Origin: Opitutales bacterium
GTDB lineage: Bacteria; Verrucomicrobiota; Verrucomicrobiia; Opitutales; Opitutaceae
DNA: 64,000 nt
NCBI GenBank assembly: GCA_018700525.1
Contig: JABITN010000073.1
Coordinates: forward strand, 1-64,000
Direction of reading: 5' to 3'
Below the pieces are notes generated by a model. That model made no database searches and had not been told where the DNA came from. It worked only from the letters and a program-made list of their open reading frames with translations. Positions 1 through 8,455 of the stretch are shown here, piece after piece (position 1 is the first letter of the stretch; every line of letters begins with the position of its first letter). Both the position numbers and the translations under genes were made by a program.

Positions 1-567
1 GGAGGAAGCGATTTCTATGCAAGCGTTTACAATGCGGATCGCCCAGAGCTTTTCTTCAAATCGGCAGCCCATCGGGTTAAAGGCGATGGTCAAGCGGTTC
101 GAATCAGGGAAGATTCTAGTTGGGATGTGCCCGAGCCGGAATTGACTTTGGCGTTGTCCACGAACGGTAAGATTATTGGTTATACGGTTGGCAACGATAT
201 GAGTTCTCGCAGTATCGAAGGCGAGAATCCGCTCTATCTCCCGCAGGCGAAAACCTATGAAGGCGCTGCTGGTTTAGGTCCGGGTCTTAACGTATTGGAT
301 ACGGAACTGCCAGCATCGACGAAAATCTCACTGAAAATCTATCGATCAGATGCACTCGTTTTTGAAGGTGAAACTGAACTCTCGGCGATGAAACGGAAAC
401 CTGAGGAATTGGCTGGCTACTTGTTTCGCGAGCTGAGTTTTCCTCAAGGGTGCTACCTTATGACTGGGACGGGGATCGTTCCGGGCAATGACTTTACTTT
501 GGAATCCGGCGATTTTATTGAAATTGATATCGAAGGACTTGGAACGCTCAAACAGGTCGTAGCCTGA
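1..567 (+). CDS. Fumarylacetoacetate hydrolase family protein (5' end outside window)
   Basis: The frame is open from base 1, so the gene starts upstream and only the last 188 codons are present. The protein carries the C-terminal FAH fold: a stretch reading TVGNDMSSRSIEGENPLY near residue 62 is the family's metal-site region, followed by acidic and glycine-rich strands ending near a typical GTGIVPG loop. Members hydrolyse or decarboxylate beta-keto acids such as fumarylpyruvate or 2-keto-3-deoxy sugar acids in the cytoplasm, using Mg or Mn. The substrate cannot be told from this fragment; sulfatases and sugar enzymes nearby make a sugar-acid role plausible. A DUF3817 gene follows after 5 bp. 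Confidence 0.85.
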   Translation, partial: GGSDFYASVYNADRPELFFKSAAHRVKGDGQAVRIREDSSWDVPEPELTLALSTNGKIIGYTVGNDMSSRSIEGENPLYLPQAKTYEGAAGLGPGLNVLDTELPASTKISLKIYRSDALVFEGETELSAMKRKPEELAGYLFRELSFPQGCYLMTGTGIVPGNDFTLESGDFIEIDIEGLGTLKQVVA

Positions 568-572
568 CTTTT

Positions 573-872
573 ATGACAATTAAATATCTTCAATTTTTTC
601 GCAAAGTAGCTTTCCTGGAAGGGCTTTCTTTTATCGTCTTACTTGGAGTGTGTATGCCTTTGAAGTATTTTGCGGCTACGCCGGAACCCGTGAGGATAGT
701 CGGATCGTTGCATGGAGGTTTGTTTGTGCTCTATATTGTAGTTCTACTTCTCGTTTGGCGCGAGCGCAGTTGGACGTTTAGTAGAGCAGCGATTGCAGCT
801 CTGATGTCGTTTATTCCTTTCGGGACGATTGTTTTCGATCGTTCTTTGAAGGAAGAAGTCGAAGGAGCTTAG
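573..872 (+). CDS. DUF3817 small integral membrane protein
   Basis: This 99-residue protein fits DUF3817: an N-terminal FRKVAFLEGLSFIVLL helix, a PLKY motif near residue 30, a GSLHGGLFVLYIV helix and a third hydrophobic helix near residues 68-88. Three inner-membrane helices are predicted by eye. The family has no established function. Its start lies 5 bp after the preceding stop, so it is probably co-transcribed with the FAH-family gene. A short charged tail (KEEVEGA) ends the protein. Family assignment is fairly secure; role is unknown. Confidence 0.8.
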   Translation: MTIKYLQFFRKVAFLEGLSFIVLLGVCMPLKYFAATPEPVRIVGSLHGGLFVLYIVVLLLVWRERSWTFSRAAIAALMSFIPFGTIVFDRSLKEEVEGA

Positions 873-890
873 GGCTATAGTTAGGAGTTT

Positions 891-1746
891 TTACCCTCCA
901 ATAATGGTAAAGTTTGCGGAAGACTGACTTTTGTTGATCTGTTTGAAAATCGCCTTTTGTTGATCGTCGAGGATATCCAGAATTTGTTCGTTTGACTGGC
1001 TACGGGTTTCTTCGAATTGTTGAGGATCGAAGGTGTCTGTTTGCATGTCTATTGATTGGTTATAGAAAATCCCTTAGACTTGGTCTTTTTGATCTTCGCT
1101 CAATCCTAGTTGAGGCACGATTTGACTTAACTGAGCGGTCGCCATCATTTCACTACGAGAAGCATTCTCTTGTGCTCGCATCTCATCGTATTTGGCTAAT
1201 TGTTCTGCGGATAGAAGTTTTTTCCGCTAAGTCGTCAATGTTTCTCTGAGCGATTAACGGAGATTTGGTGCCGTCGCCGCCTTCTTGCATGAATTGTCCG
1301 CTCATTCGAGGGCGCATCTGCGTGAACTGAAGCAGCATGATTTTTTCGAGTTGCGAGCGTTGGTTGGCGAATAGGTTTAGCCGAGCAGAGTAAATGTCGA
1401 GTCGTCTGTTTACCTGCGCTTTCATCATATCCGCGAAATGCTCGCCGGAGAACGGCATGGCAGTAGCTACTGCTGGCCGTACCGGATTGAATCGTAATCG
1501 CTTCTGGAAAATTCGCTTCTTCGGTAAATGTCGGTCTTTCGAGTTTCGATTGCAGCCAAGTATATTCGGTCTGAAGTTGAGCGAGTCCGTTATTGAGCGA
1601 GTCGATCTACGCTTTTTGAATGGGTGTCGCCGAGGCTGTTTCTTGCGGTATCGGCGGCTTGGACTTGAAGATCAAGGCATGAGTAAGGAATCTGCTCGCG
1701 GACAAGATTATGGAAAAGGCAATTCGAGGGTAGGGAGATTTTTCAT
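891..1746 (-). pseudogene. Decayed gene for a helical periplasmic protein (Spy/LTXXQ-like)
   Basis: On the minus strand a coding-like protein can be followed from an ATG at 1746 to a TAA at 891 only by changing frame several times. Lesions seen are a frameshift near 1720, an in-frame TAG after PIQKA, a frameshift near 1465, a frameshift in an A-rich run near 1222, and a TAA near 1075. The pieced-together product is helical and rich in Q, E, M and R, with stretches such as LSAEQLAKYDEMRAQ and LGLSEDQKDQV. These resemble Spy/CpxP-type periplasmic chaperones or the small proteins encoded beside ECF sigma genes. So many lesions make sequencing error an unlikely explanation. The family label is tentative; the decay is clear. 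Confidence 0.7.
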
Positions 1747-1898
1747 CGTTTGAGTTAGTGGTGACAAGTTCGTTCTATGGATGTATAGCAATAACTTACG
1801 ATTTGGATTCAAGGAGAAGAAATCAAAACTAAGTTCGCGGTTTGAGAGTTTAGTACCCTGTGAATTTCTATCTCCCCAGCTTCCCTCTTGGCCGAGGA

Positions 1899-2570
1899 TT
1901 ATTGGGATAAGAGTCACTGCCAAACTTCCGGATTGACGTATACAATTTCCCAGATTTGGACATGCCGAGCATCAGGGTAGGTTGTGATTTTTATGGCTGA
2001 GCTCCCGGCTAGTTCGAGAAGATCGACTAGCGTTTGCGTTTCTTCGATTGGGACGGAGGTGTCTTGGGCTCTGTGAAAGGTCAATACTGGCAAATTCTGG
2101 GCGAGGGGGAGACCTCGAGGGAGAAACTCGTTCGTGATGCCGGATTTCCTTGGAGGGCGATTGGCAGGTAGATTAAATGGATTGCCTCCGCCGCAGATTG
2201 GAATCGCTGCCGCGAAGGTGTTCGGGTAGCGGGATATGAAACTCCAGGTTCCGTAGTCGCCCATGCTAAGTCCAGTTATGTAGAGTCGTCCCAGGTCAAT
2301 GTCTCCTCGTTCCTCGACAACTTCGTCGATGAGAGCTTTGAGGGCTTGAGTCCGCCACCAGCTATTTTTCGGGCATTGCGGGGAAACGATAATTGCCCTT
2401 TGGAGTTCTTTGAATTGGGAGACGAGTTTGGGCGGACCGTGCTTCGTCACTTTTTCGAGAGTGTCGCCGCATTCGCTGTAACCGTGGAGGAAGAGAAGGA
2501 GCGGTCATTCCTTGGCTGGTTTCTGGCCAGAGGGTTATTGCAGGAGGTACTCGAGTTGATGGTCACCGAC
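1899..2570 (-). pseudogene. Broken alpha/beta-hydrolase esterase (PHB-depolymerase/prolyl-oligopeptidase-like)
   Basis: The minus-strand frame encodes an esterase with LLLFLHG (oxyanion region), a nucleophile elbow GLSMG, an acid residue in HRAQDTSVP and a histidine in DARHVQIW. It is interrupted by TAA at 2535-2537, TGA at 2505-2507 and TGA at 1914-1916. All three are in one frame with no frameshift. The last two fall where related proteins have tryptophan (EWPLLLFLHG; WQWLL), so they look like TGG-to-TGA changes, and the original stop was probably at 1899. The frame continues upstream without a break into the SGNH hydrolase gene. Relatives are extracellular carbohydrate esterases. The longest open piece (from about 2450) lacks the oxyanion strand and is unlikely to be active. 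Confidence 0.75.
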
Positions 2571-3596
2571 TCGGCGATTCATCTTCTTCGGTAGAGCGTT
2601 GTTAGCTCTTATGATTGCTCGTATCTCATTCTCTTTCGACTTCGCTTGAACGATGGCTTCGCCCAGGGGAGGAACCGCTTCCTTGTTCGGTTTGCTATGG
2701 CCGACATGTTCGCGCCACGAAGCGCTAATGAAACGGTGACGCTCGAGTATCAGGGGCAACACTTTGGCGATCGAGTTGTTAGCAGGAAGGGCGGAATAGT
2801 CGAGCAGCGAATCTATGCCGGGAGCATTGAGCGTTTTTAAGATCGTTCGAGCGATGATGTAGTGACCGCGATCATTGGGGTGGACGCCATCGCCGTATCT
2901 ATAAGTTGGATTCGTTTTTCGTATAGTGGAAAGGTCGTTTTTCAAGGCCGTATAAATGTCGATGCTGAGAGCCACTCCATCTCGTTTTTCGAGTATCCAT
3001 TTCCCGTAGTCTTTTAGCACGAAATCATAGTTTTCGTAAGGTGTCTTGTAGCCAAACTCGAGAGCGTTCTTGGAAGCGAGCGTGCGACCGTTTAGGCGCT
3101 TGGTTTGAGCGTCGAAAGGAGGAGGGGTCAAAAGTATGATCTCTGAATCGGTTGCTTTGACCTTATCAATCAGTTTTTCCATTCCCTTTTTGTGGGCCTG
3201 GAAGCGTTGTTTAGATTGCGGGTGGTAAATGCCGTCGTTCATTCCGTAGCAAATGAAAGTCAGATCGGGTTTCGCTTCTGCGAGGGCGCGATCGATTCGC
3301 GTGTGGATATGGGGACGGGGAAAGGGGTGATCGTCTTCGGAGAGTCCGCTGGCGGTTTCGCTGCCCAACCCCAAGTTGATCAAATTGTAATTGCTATCTG
3401 GATATAGTTCCCAGAGGTAGGTTTGGAGGTAGGCGATGTAGGTTCCCCCTTGAGTGATGCTGTCACCAAGGAATATAATGTTCGTATCTGGCTTAATGTA
3501 GTCGGGCTCAGCTTTGGGTGCAGTGATTGCGATTGCGATTTCGAATAAAGAAAGAGCGAGGGCGGCGAGCAGTCTGCCGAATTTAATTCGATACAT
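2535..3596 (-). CDS. Secreted SGNH/GDSL hydrolase (probable carbohydrate esterase)
   Basis: From ATG 3596 the protein is 353 residues, with a signal-like segment (LLAALALSLFEIAIAITA) followed by the GDSIT block I, nucleophile Ser46. A GLGSE region, a GMND block and a C-terminal DGVHPNDRGH block (Asp/His) complete the SGNH set. Such enzymes deacetylate polysaccharide or acyl esters outside the cytoplasm. An earlier in-frame start exists but would put 32 extra residues before the signal peptide. The C terminus reads straight into the neighbouring esterase remnant and stops at its first nonsense codon, so the last 15-20 residues are probably not native. A sulfatase lies upstream on the same strand, suggesting joint work on a substituted polysaccharide. 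Confidence 0.85.
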   Translation of the reverse strand: MYRIKFGRLLAALALSLFEIAIAITAPKAEPDYIKPDTNIIFLGDSITQGGTYIAYLQTYLWELYPDSNYNLINLGLGSETASGLSEDDHPFPRPHIHTRIDRALAEAKPDLTFICYGMNDGIYHPQSKQRFQAHKKGMEKLIDKVKATDSEIILLTPPPFDAQTKRLNGRTLASKNALEFGYKTPYENYDFVLKDYGKWILEKRDGVALSIDIYTALKNDLSTIRKTNPTYRYGDGVHPNDRGHYIIARTILKTLNAPGIDSLLDYSALPANNSIAKVLPLILERHRFISASWREHVGHSKPNKEAVPPLGEAIVQAKSKENEIRAIIRANNALPKKMNRRVGDHQLEYLLQ

Positions 3597-3717
3597 GGTT
3601 GGGAGCTCTTGGGATGGGATGGGGTGGTTCGTGACGAGTAGGCTGCTTAAATCGGGGTGGAAACACAGAGCAGGTTTCGTATTGCTCGTCAAGTGTGAGG
3701 GATGGGGCGTGCGTTAT

Positions 3718-5349
3718 CTACCAAGCCACGCTTTGACGCTGCATGAGCTCTGGATAGACCGCGTCAAGGTCGCCGACGTCGGCCTTGAGTTCGAGAAGCT
3801 GAGCTTTCAGTTCTTCTCGAACCTGGGCGTAAGCGGGGTCGTCGTAGACGTTGTTTTGCTCATAGGGATCTTTCTCCATGTCGAAAAGTTCGAGTCGAGC
3901 TGGAGTGGCTTCTGGTTTGGTGGCACCCCAAGATGAAATTTGGTGAAGATTGGCTTCGTTGATTTCCTCGCCGGGACCAAAGGCCCAGATTTCTTCCATG
4001 TTCGGATGAAGGGCGAGGCCGTAGTAGAAGATAAGTTTGTAGCGCTGGGTGCGTAGGGCGTAATGGGCTGGTATGTCGTGATGAGCACGATGCATCCAGT
4101 AACGGTAGTAGGTAGACTGACGCCAGTTTTTTGGAGTGTTGCCACCCAGATTTTTGCGGAAAGAACGCCCTTGCATAGGCTTCGGCGTCTTCGCTCCAGC
4201 ATAGTCGAGAATTGTCGGGGCGAAATCTACGTTGTTAATGATGTCTTTGTTAATGCTATTCGCTTCGATTTCCTTTGGAAATCGAGCAATGAAGGGCATG
4301 CGCATGGATTCTTCGAATGCCCAACGCTTATCGACGTGATCATGCTCGCCGAGCATCATACCTTGGTCGCCGGTATAGATGATGAGCGTTTCGTCTTCGA
4401 GGTCCTGTTCTTTCAGGTAGGCGAGGACTCGGCCCACATTTTCGTCAACCCCAGCGACGCAGCGCAAGTAGTCCTTCAAGTACCGTTGGTAGGCGGCTCG
4501 GGTTTGGGCTTTTTCATCCATGCCTGTGATATCAAGAGGCCCACCTGGCCAGAAATCGTTTTGCATGCGGGCTACTCGATTGCGGATTTGATTGGTGGGG
4601 CCAAGCGTGCTGCCATAGTCGCGCGAGCCATCGGAACGATCGCTTTTATCTTCGAACAAACTGTGCGGTTCGGGGATATCGACATCAGCGTAAAGCTCGT
4701 CGAAGCGGGGCGCGTATTCCCAGATTCCGTGGGGCGCCTTGAAGTGGCACATGAGGAAGAAGGGTTTATCGGTGTCACGTTGTTCGCTCAGCCATTTAAG
4801 CGTCTCGTTGCCTATCACATCGCTGGAATGGCCTTCGTAGACTTCTCCGCCATCGTTGTGGTCCTGCCAGGGTTTGCCTTTTTCTTTGAGCAGCGGGTTA
4901 AAGTAAAGGCCTTGTCCGGGAAGCACCTTGTAATAGTCGAAACCGATGGGTTCTGAGTGAAGGTGCCACTTGCCGATGATTGCAGTCTCGTAACCCGCTT
5001 TTTGGAGCTCTACCGCAAGATTGGGTTGGTGATCGCGGTCCCAAGTATCGACCAACGTCATCAATCCGTTTTTGTGACTGTATTGGCCGGACAAGATGGA
5101 TGCCCGACTGGGAGTACAAATGGAGTTGGTGCAGTAGACGTTCTTGAAAAGCATGCCCTCGCTGGCCAGTCGATCGATGTTCTCGGTTGGGCAGACTTCC
5201 TTGAGGTGACTACCGTAGCTCCCAATACCCTGCCAAGTGTGGTCGTCAGCCATGATATAGAGGATGTTCGGTTTCGAGGCGTGAGTGTCGTTGAGCAATA
5301 AGGCGATCGATAGAATGGCTAGGGCTGAGGTTAGATTTGTTGAAGTCAT
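3718..5349 (-). CDS. Secreted formylglycine-dependent sulfatase (family S1)
   Basis: Taking the ATG at 5349, the 543-residue product has a signal peptide (SALAILSIALLLNDTHA), then the N-terminal metal site NILYIMADD and the sulfatase signature CTPSR, with Cys78 the residue converted to formylglycine. GKWHLH near residue 127, and GDQGMMLGEH in the second half, are further alkaline-phosphatase-fold metal and substrate motifs. It should remove sulfate esters from polysaccharide in the periplasm or outside. Earlier ATGs at 5367 and 5427 are possible but would place 6 or 26 residues before the signal peptide. It lies 121 bp upstream of the SGNH esterase on the same strand. Substrate subfamily was not assigned. 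Confidence 0.92.
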   Translation of the reverse strand: MTSTNLTSALAILSIALLLNDTHASKPNILYIMADDHTWQGIGSYGSHLKEVCPTENIDRLASEGMLFKNVYCTNSICTPSRASILSGQYSHKNGLMTLVDTWDRDHQPNLAVELQKAGYETAIIGKWHLHSEPIGFDYYKVLPGQGLYFNPLLKEKGKPWQDHNDGGEVYEGHSSDVIGNETLKWLSEQRDTDKPFFLMCHFKAPHGIWEYAPRFDELYADVDIPEPHSLFEDKSDRSDGSRDYGSTLGPTNQIRNRVARMQNDFWPGGPLDITGMDEKAQTRAAYQRYLKDYLRCVAGVDENVGRVLAYLKEQDLEDETLIIYTGDQGMMLGEHDHVDKRWAFEESMRMPFIARFPKEIEANSINKDIINNVDFAPTILDYAGAKTPKPMQGRSFRKNLGGNTPKNWRQSTYYRYWMHRAHHDIPAHYALRTQRYKLIFYYGLALHPNMEEIWAFGPGEEINEANLHQISSWGATKPEATPARLELFDMEKDPYEQNNVYDDPAYAQVREELKAQLLELKADVGDLDAVYPELMQRQSVAW

Positions 5350-5460
5350 ATTGAAAGGGGGTTTCATTTTAAATAAACTGGGACGTGCTAGTTTTTTAAT
5401 GAATCTGATGATTTGAAATGTCGACAACCGATTTTTGGGAGATGGTATACCCCCAAATTC

Positions 5461-6306
5461 TTATCCTATGATACGCTGTGGATGCGAGTAGACATTCATC
5501 TTCGGGTGGCGGAGAAAACCGACCAGTGTTTGGCCGGATTCCCTGGCGAAAGAAATCGCCAGAGATGAAGGAGCGGAAACGGCAGCTACTATCGGTATTC
5601 TAGCAGCCAGAGCTTTTTGGATGATTTCGAAGGAAACCCGACCGCTTACCAGGAGAATATGATTTTCCAAGGGCCAGAGATCGTTGAGCGCTGCGTATCC
5701 GATGACCTTGTCGAGAGCGTTATGTCTTCCGACATCTTCGCGAAGGCAGAGGAGATTGCCTTGGCTATCGAATATTCCCGACGAGTGGAGTCCGCCCGTT
5801 CGGTCGAAAACGACTTGGTTCTTACGAAGGATTTCCGGAAGTGCGAGAAGCGTTTTGCGATCGATGACGCACTTGCTGTCAATTTCTGGATACGCTTGCT
5901 TAATTGAGTCGATGGAGGTTTTGCCGCAAACGCCACAGCTCGAAGAAATGGCTCCGAATCGATTGGATTGGATATCTTCGAGAGGGATAGAGTCGTTCAG
6001 TCGAATTCGAATCGTATTTTCGGGATTTGTGGAAAGCTTGCAGCGGTTGATTTCCTTGAAATCGGTTTTCGATTGAGCGATGCCCTCGGTTATCATGAAT
6101 CCAGTCGCTAGCTCTTCGTCGTGCCCGGGAGTGCGCATAGTGACGACAAAAGGATCGTTGCCGATGCGGATTTCGAGAGGTTCCTCGACTGCGACATCGT
6201 CGTTAATCGTGTTAGCGCTTCCATCGGCGTGGAGGCGAACAACGGCGCTTTGTACAATATAAGGACTGGTTGGTTTCGGTTCCAAAAGTAGGTCATTAAT
6301 ACCCAA
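5461..6306 (-). CDS. fdhD: Formate dehydrogenase accessory sulfurtransferase FdhD
   Basis: The 281-residue protein matches FdhD throughout: AVEEPLEIRIG, the ELATGFMITEG segment, the CGVCG motif with Cys124 and Cys127 that carry the transferred sulfur, FDRTGGLHSSG, and the EDVGRHNALDKVIG nucleotide-binding block. FdhD passes sulfur from IscS to the molybdenum cofactor of formate dehydrogenase in the cytoplasm. No ATG fits: the upstream stop in this frame is only 15-18 bases before a TTG at 6306, so a TTG start is assigned. The gene lies between two sulfatase genes and is divergent from the second. No formate dehydrogenase gene is in the window, so its client must be elsewhere. Confidence 0.93.
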   Translation of the reverse strand: MGINDLLLEPKPTSPYIVQSAVVRLHADGSANTINDDVAVEEPLEIRIGNDPFVVTMRTPGHDEELATGFMITEGIAQSKTDFKEINRCKLSTNPENTIRIRLNDSIPLEDIQSNRFGAISSSCGVCGKTSIDSIKQAYPEIDSKCVIDRKTLLALPEILRKNQVVFDRTGGLHSSGIFDSQGNLLCLREDVGRHNALDKVIGYAALNDLWPLENHILLVSGRVSFEIIQKALAARIPIVAAVSAPSSLAISFARESGQTLVGFLRHPKMNVYSHPQRIIG

Positions 6307-6399
6307 GCGGGCTAGTCCGGGTCAATAGTCTAGGCAGTCTTGTTTTGTGCTGCGACCTGTAGACTTGCATAGTTCGGTCCAGGTCGAGCATAGTTGGAC

Positions 6400-7746
6400 A
6401 TGCGCTACCCCCGTATTCTATTGGTTTTTTTCGTGTTTCTGACGTCGCTGTATCCAGCAGATAGACCGAATATTTTATTGGTCTTCACGGATGATCAAGG
6501 GATCAACGATGTGGGGTGTTACGGCAGCGAGATTCCGACGCCGAATATCGACAGGCTTGCGGGGCAAGGAATGTTGTTCGAGCGCTGGTACTCGGCTTCG
6601 TCAATTTGCACGCCGTCGCGATTCGGTTTGTTGACTGGTCGAAATCCGAGTCGGTCGAATCACCAATTACTCAGCGCTCTTATGTTTATGGCAGACGAGC
6701 ATAAAACGACCGGTATTCAAGCTGGTGAAACGACGATCGCGGAGCGTTTGCGGGATTCCGGTTACGATACTTCGTTGATCGGGAAGTGGCACCTTGGGCA
6801 TGGGAATAAATCGCTCCTGCCGATGAGTCATGGGTTCGATTCGTTTATCGGACACACGGGCGGATGCATCGATTTCTTTACGATGACTTATGGAATTATT
6901 CCCGATTGGTATCACCAAGAAAAGCATGTTTCGGAAAATGGATACGCGACGGAATTGATCACAGACGAAGCGATTTCGTTTTTGAATTCGAGAGAGAGCG
7001 ATTCCGATCCATTCTTTCTGTATTTGGCCTACAATGCCCCGCATTTCGGTAAAGGCTGGAGTCCGAGTGCTCAGACGCCGATCAATATAATGCAGCCACA
7101 GGCGCAGGACCTCAAACGCGTGTCATTTATAGAGGACAAAGTTAGACGCGAATTCGCGGCGATGGCGGTTTCGTTGGACGATGGCGTGGGCCGCGTAATG
7201 GATGCTCTCGAGTCCAATGGGTTGGAGGAGAATACGCTTGTCGTCTTTTTGACGGATCATGGCGGGGATCCGGTTTACGGCGGCAACAATGAGCCCTACA
7301 GGGGCGATAAAGCGACGCTCTTTGAGGGGGGCTTGCGCGTGCCGTGCATTATGCGTTGGCCTGGAAAGATTGCAGCGGGAGCGCGTAACGATGCGTTGTG
7401 TAGTTCGCTAGATTTATTTCCGACGTTTTGCGAATTGGCAGGTGTTAAATTGGAGGACGATCGTTTAGATGGACGAGTGCTCGTGCCGGTGCTTTTCGAG
7501 GGAGACGATTGGAAGGATCGTTCGTTGTTTTGGGAATTGGGAGCCCATCAGGAGCTTGGACGTAATCCGTGGAGCGCTTTGCGTTCGGGTGATTGGAAGT
7601 ATTTGGAAACGCCAAGCGACGGAGAATTTTTATTCAACCTATTGGAAGACCCTTACGAGAAACGCAATTTGATAGAGAATGAGCCCGAGCGATATATCGC
7701 GATGAAGGCATTGAGGGATGAAGAGTCCCTCCGAATGCGTAAGTAG
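6400..7746 (+). CDS. Secreted arylsulfatase A-type sulfatase (family S1)
   Basis: From ATG 6400 the protein has 448 residues. It begins with a signal peptide (ILLVFFVFLTSLYPA), the metal motif NILLVFTDDQG and a CTPSR formylglycine signature with Cys70. GKWHLGHG near residue 125 and FLTDHGGDP near residue 282 supply later active-site residues, and the C-terminal LRSGDWKY and FNLLEDPYEKRNL segments are typical of arylsulfatase A relatives. It would cleave sulfate esters in the periplasm. A TTG two codons upstream is an alternative start. It is divergent from fdhD, with 93 bp between the starts. Sequence differs clearly from the other two sulfatases here, so it is not a recent duplicate. Confidence 0.93.
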   Translation: MRYPRILLVFFVFLTSLYPADRPNILLVFTDDQGINDVGCYGSEIPTPNIDRLAGQGMLFERWYSASSICTPSRFGLLTGRNPSRSNHQLLSALMFMADEHKTTGIQAGETTIAERLRDSGYDTSLIGKWHLGHGNKSLLPMSHGFDSFIGHTGGCIDFFTMTYGIIPDWYHQEKHVSENGYATELITDEAISFLNSRESDSDPFFLYLAYNAPHFGKGWSPSAQTPINIMQPQAQDLKRVSFIEDKVRREFAAMAVSLDDGVGRVMDALESNGLEENTLVVFLTDHGGDPVYGGNNEPYRGDKATLFEGGLRVPCIMRWPGKIAAGARNDALCSSLDLFPTFCELAGVKLEDDRLDGRVLVPVLFEGDDWKDRSLFWELGAHQELGRNPWSALRSGDWKYLETPSDGEFLFNLLEDPYEKRNLIENEPERYIAMKALRDEESLRMRK

Positions 7747-7871
7747 GAATCTGTTACGGAAGAGGGTTTCGGCTTTCGTTACGGTTTGCCAGTAGGATAT
7801 AGCTCCCGCTTGATTTCAGATTCTATCATTGCATTCAGTTTGGCTTCATCTCTACTCTAGGACTTAGGCCT

Positions 7872-8383
7872 ATGAGTGTTCCTGTTTCCGCTCTCCTCGG
7901 CGAGAAGACTTATCAGATCTTCTCTATCTCTTTAATTGCTACCGTTCTCGATGCGGTTAATGAAATGAATCGGCATTACACTCTGGCGGTATCCGATTTT
8001 TGGCTGGATGCCAAAGGGCAACCACTGAAATCGAGCTATCGAAAGGTGTTTTCAGTAGCACCGCCAGATACTGAGTCGCCGCGTCTCGTCGACTGGAAGG
8101 TAGTTGTTCCCGAGGCCTACCGAAGTCGCCTGTGCGTTTGGAGTTTCCAGAGGCGTTGGATGAGGCCTTATTGAGCCGCATGCTACTTGTGATTGATTCA
8201 ATGGAACAGGTCATCGATGGATCCGTGGAAATCGATCAAGGAGAGAAACGCTAGTCCTTCGAGCTAAGTGCATCTTGGTCGAGCAGTGCGTATCGAGCAC
8301 AGGTCGAGACCATTCTCGAAGACGTCTCGGGCAATAGTGTGGGGAGACCGTTCGAGGTTGAGATCCGACAATCCGACCGCCAC
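7872..8383 (+). pseudogene. 5'-truncated, frameshifted remnant of a hypothetical Ig-like/secreted protein
   Basis: A reading frame opening at 7872 (TLAVSDFWLDAKGQPLKSSY) shifts near 8128 to a second frame (RLEFPEALDEALLSRM). That frame meets a TAG at 8252-8254 and then continues as SFELSASWSSSAYRAQVE and LEDVSGNSVGRPFEVEIRQ. The joined product resembles a conserved secreted hypothetical protein that, from memory, has tryptophan at the TAG position (GEKRWSFEL), so the stop probably arose from TGG. The N-terminal part is missing, since only an unrelated-looking segment precedes the conserved region. With one frameshift, one nonsense codon and truncation, it is not functional. The conserved part ends shortly before the convergent SulP gene. 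Confidence 0.65.
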
Positions 8384-8455
8384 GCTTCGCCTATTTTCAA
8401 TTCTCAATCAAATAGGACGAAACTCAGTATCTTTTCATTGGATCCGGAGTCCTAT

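Noticed and set aside
4063-4956. A long plus-strand open frame (297 codons) opposite the sulfatase gene
   Set aside because: It is antisense to a well-supported sulfatase with signal peptide and active site. Its translation shows no domain pattern and it is a codon-bias shadow.
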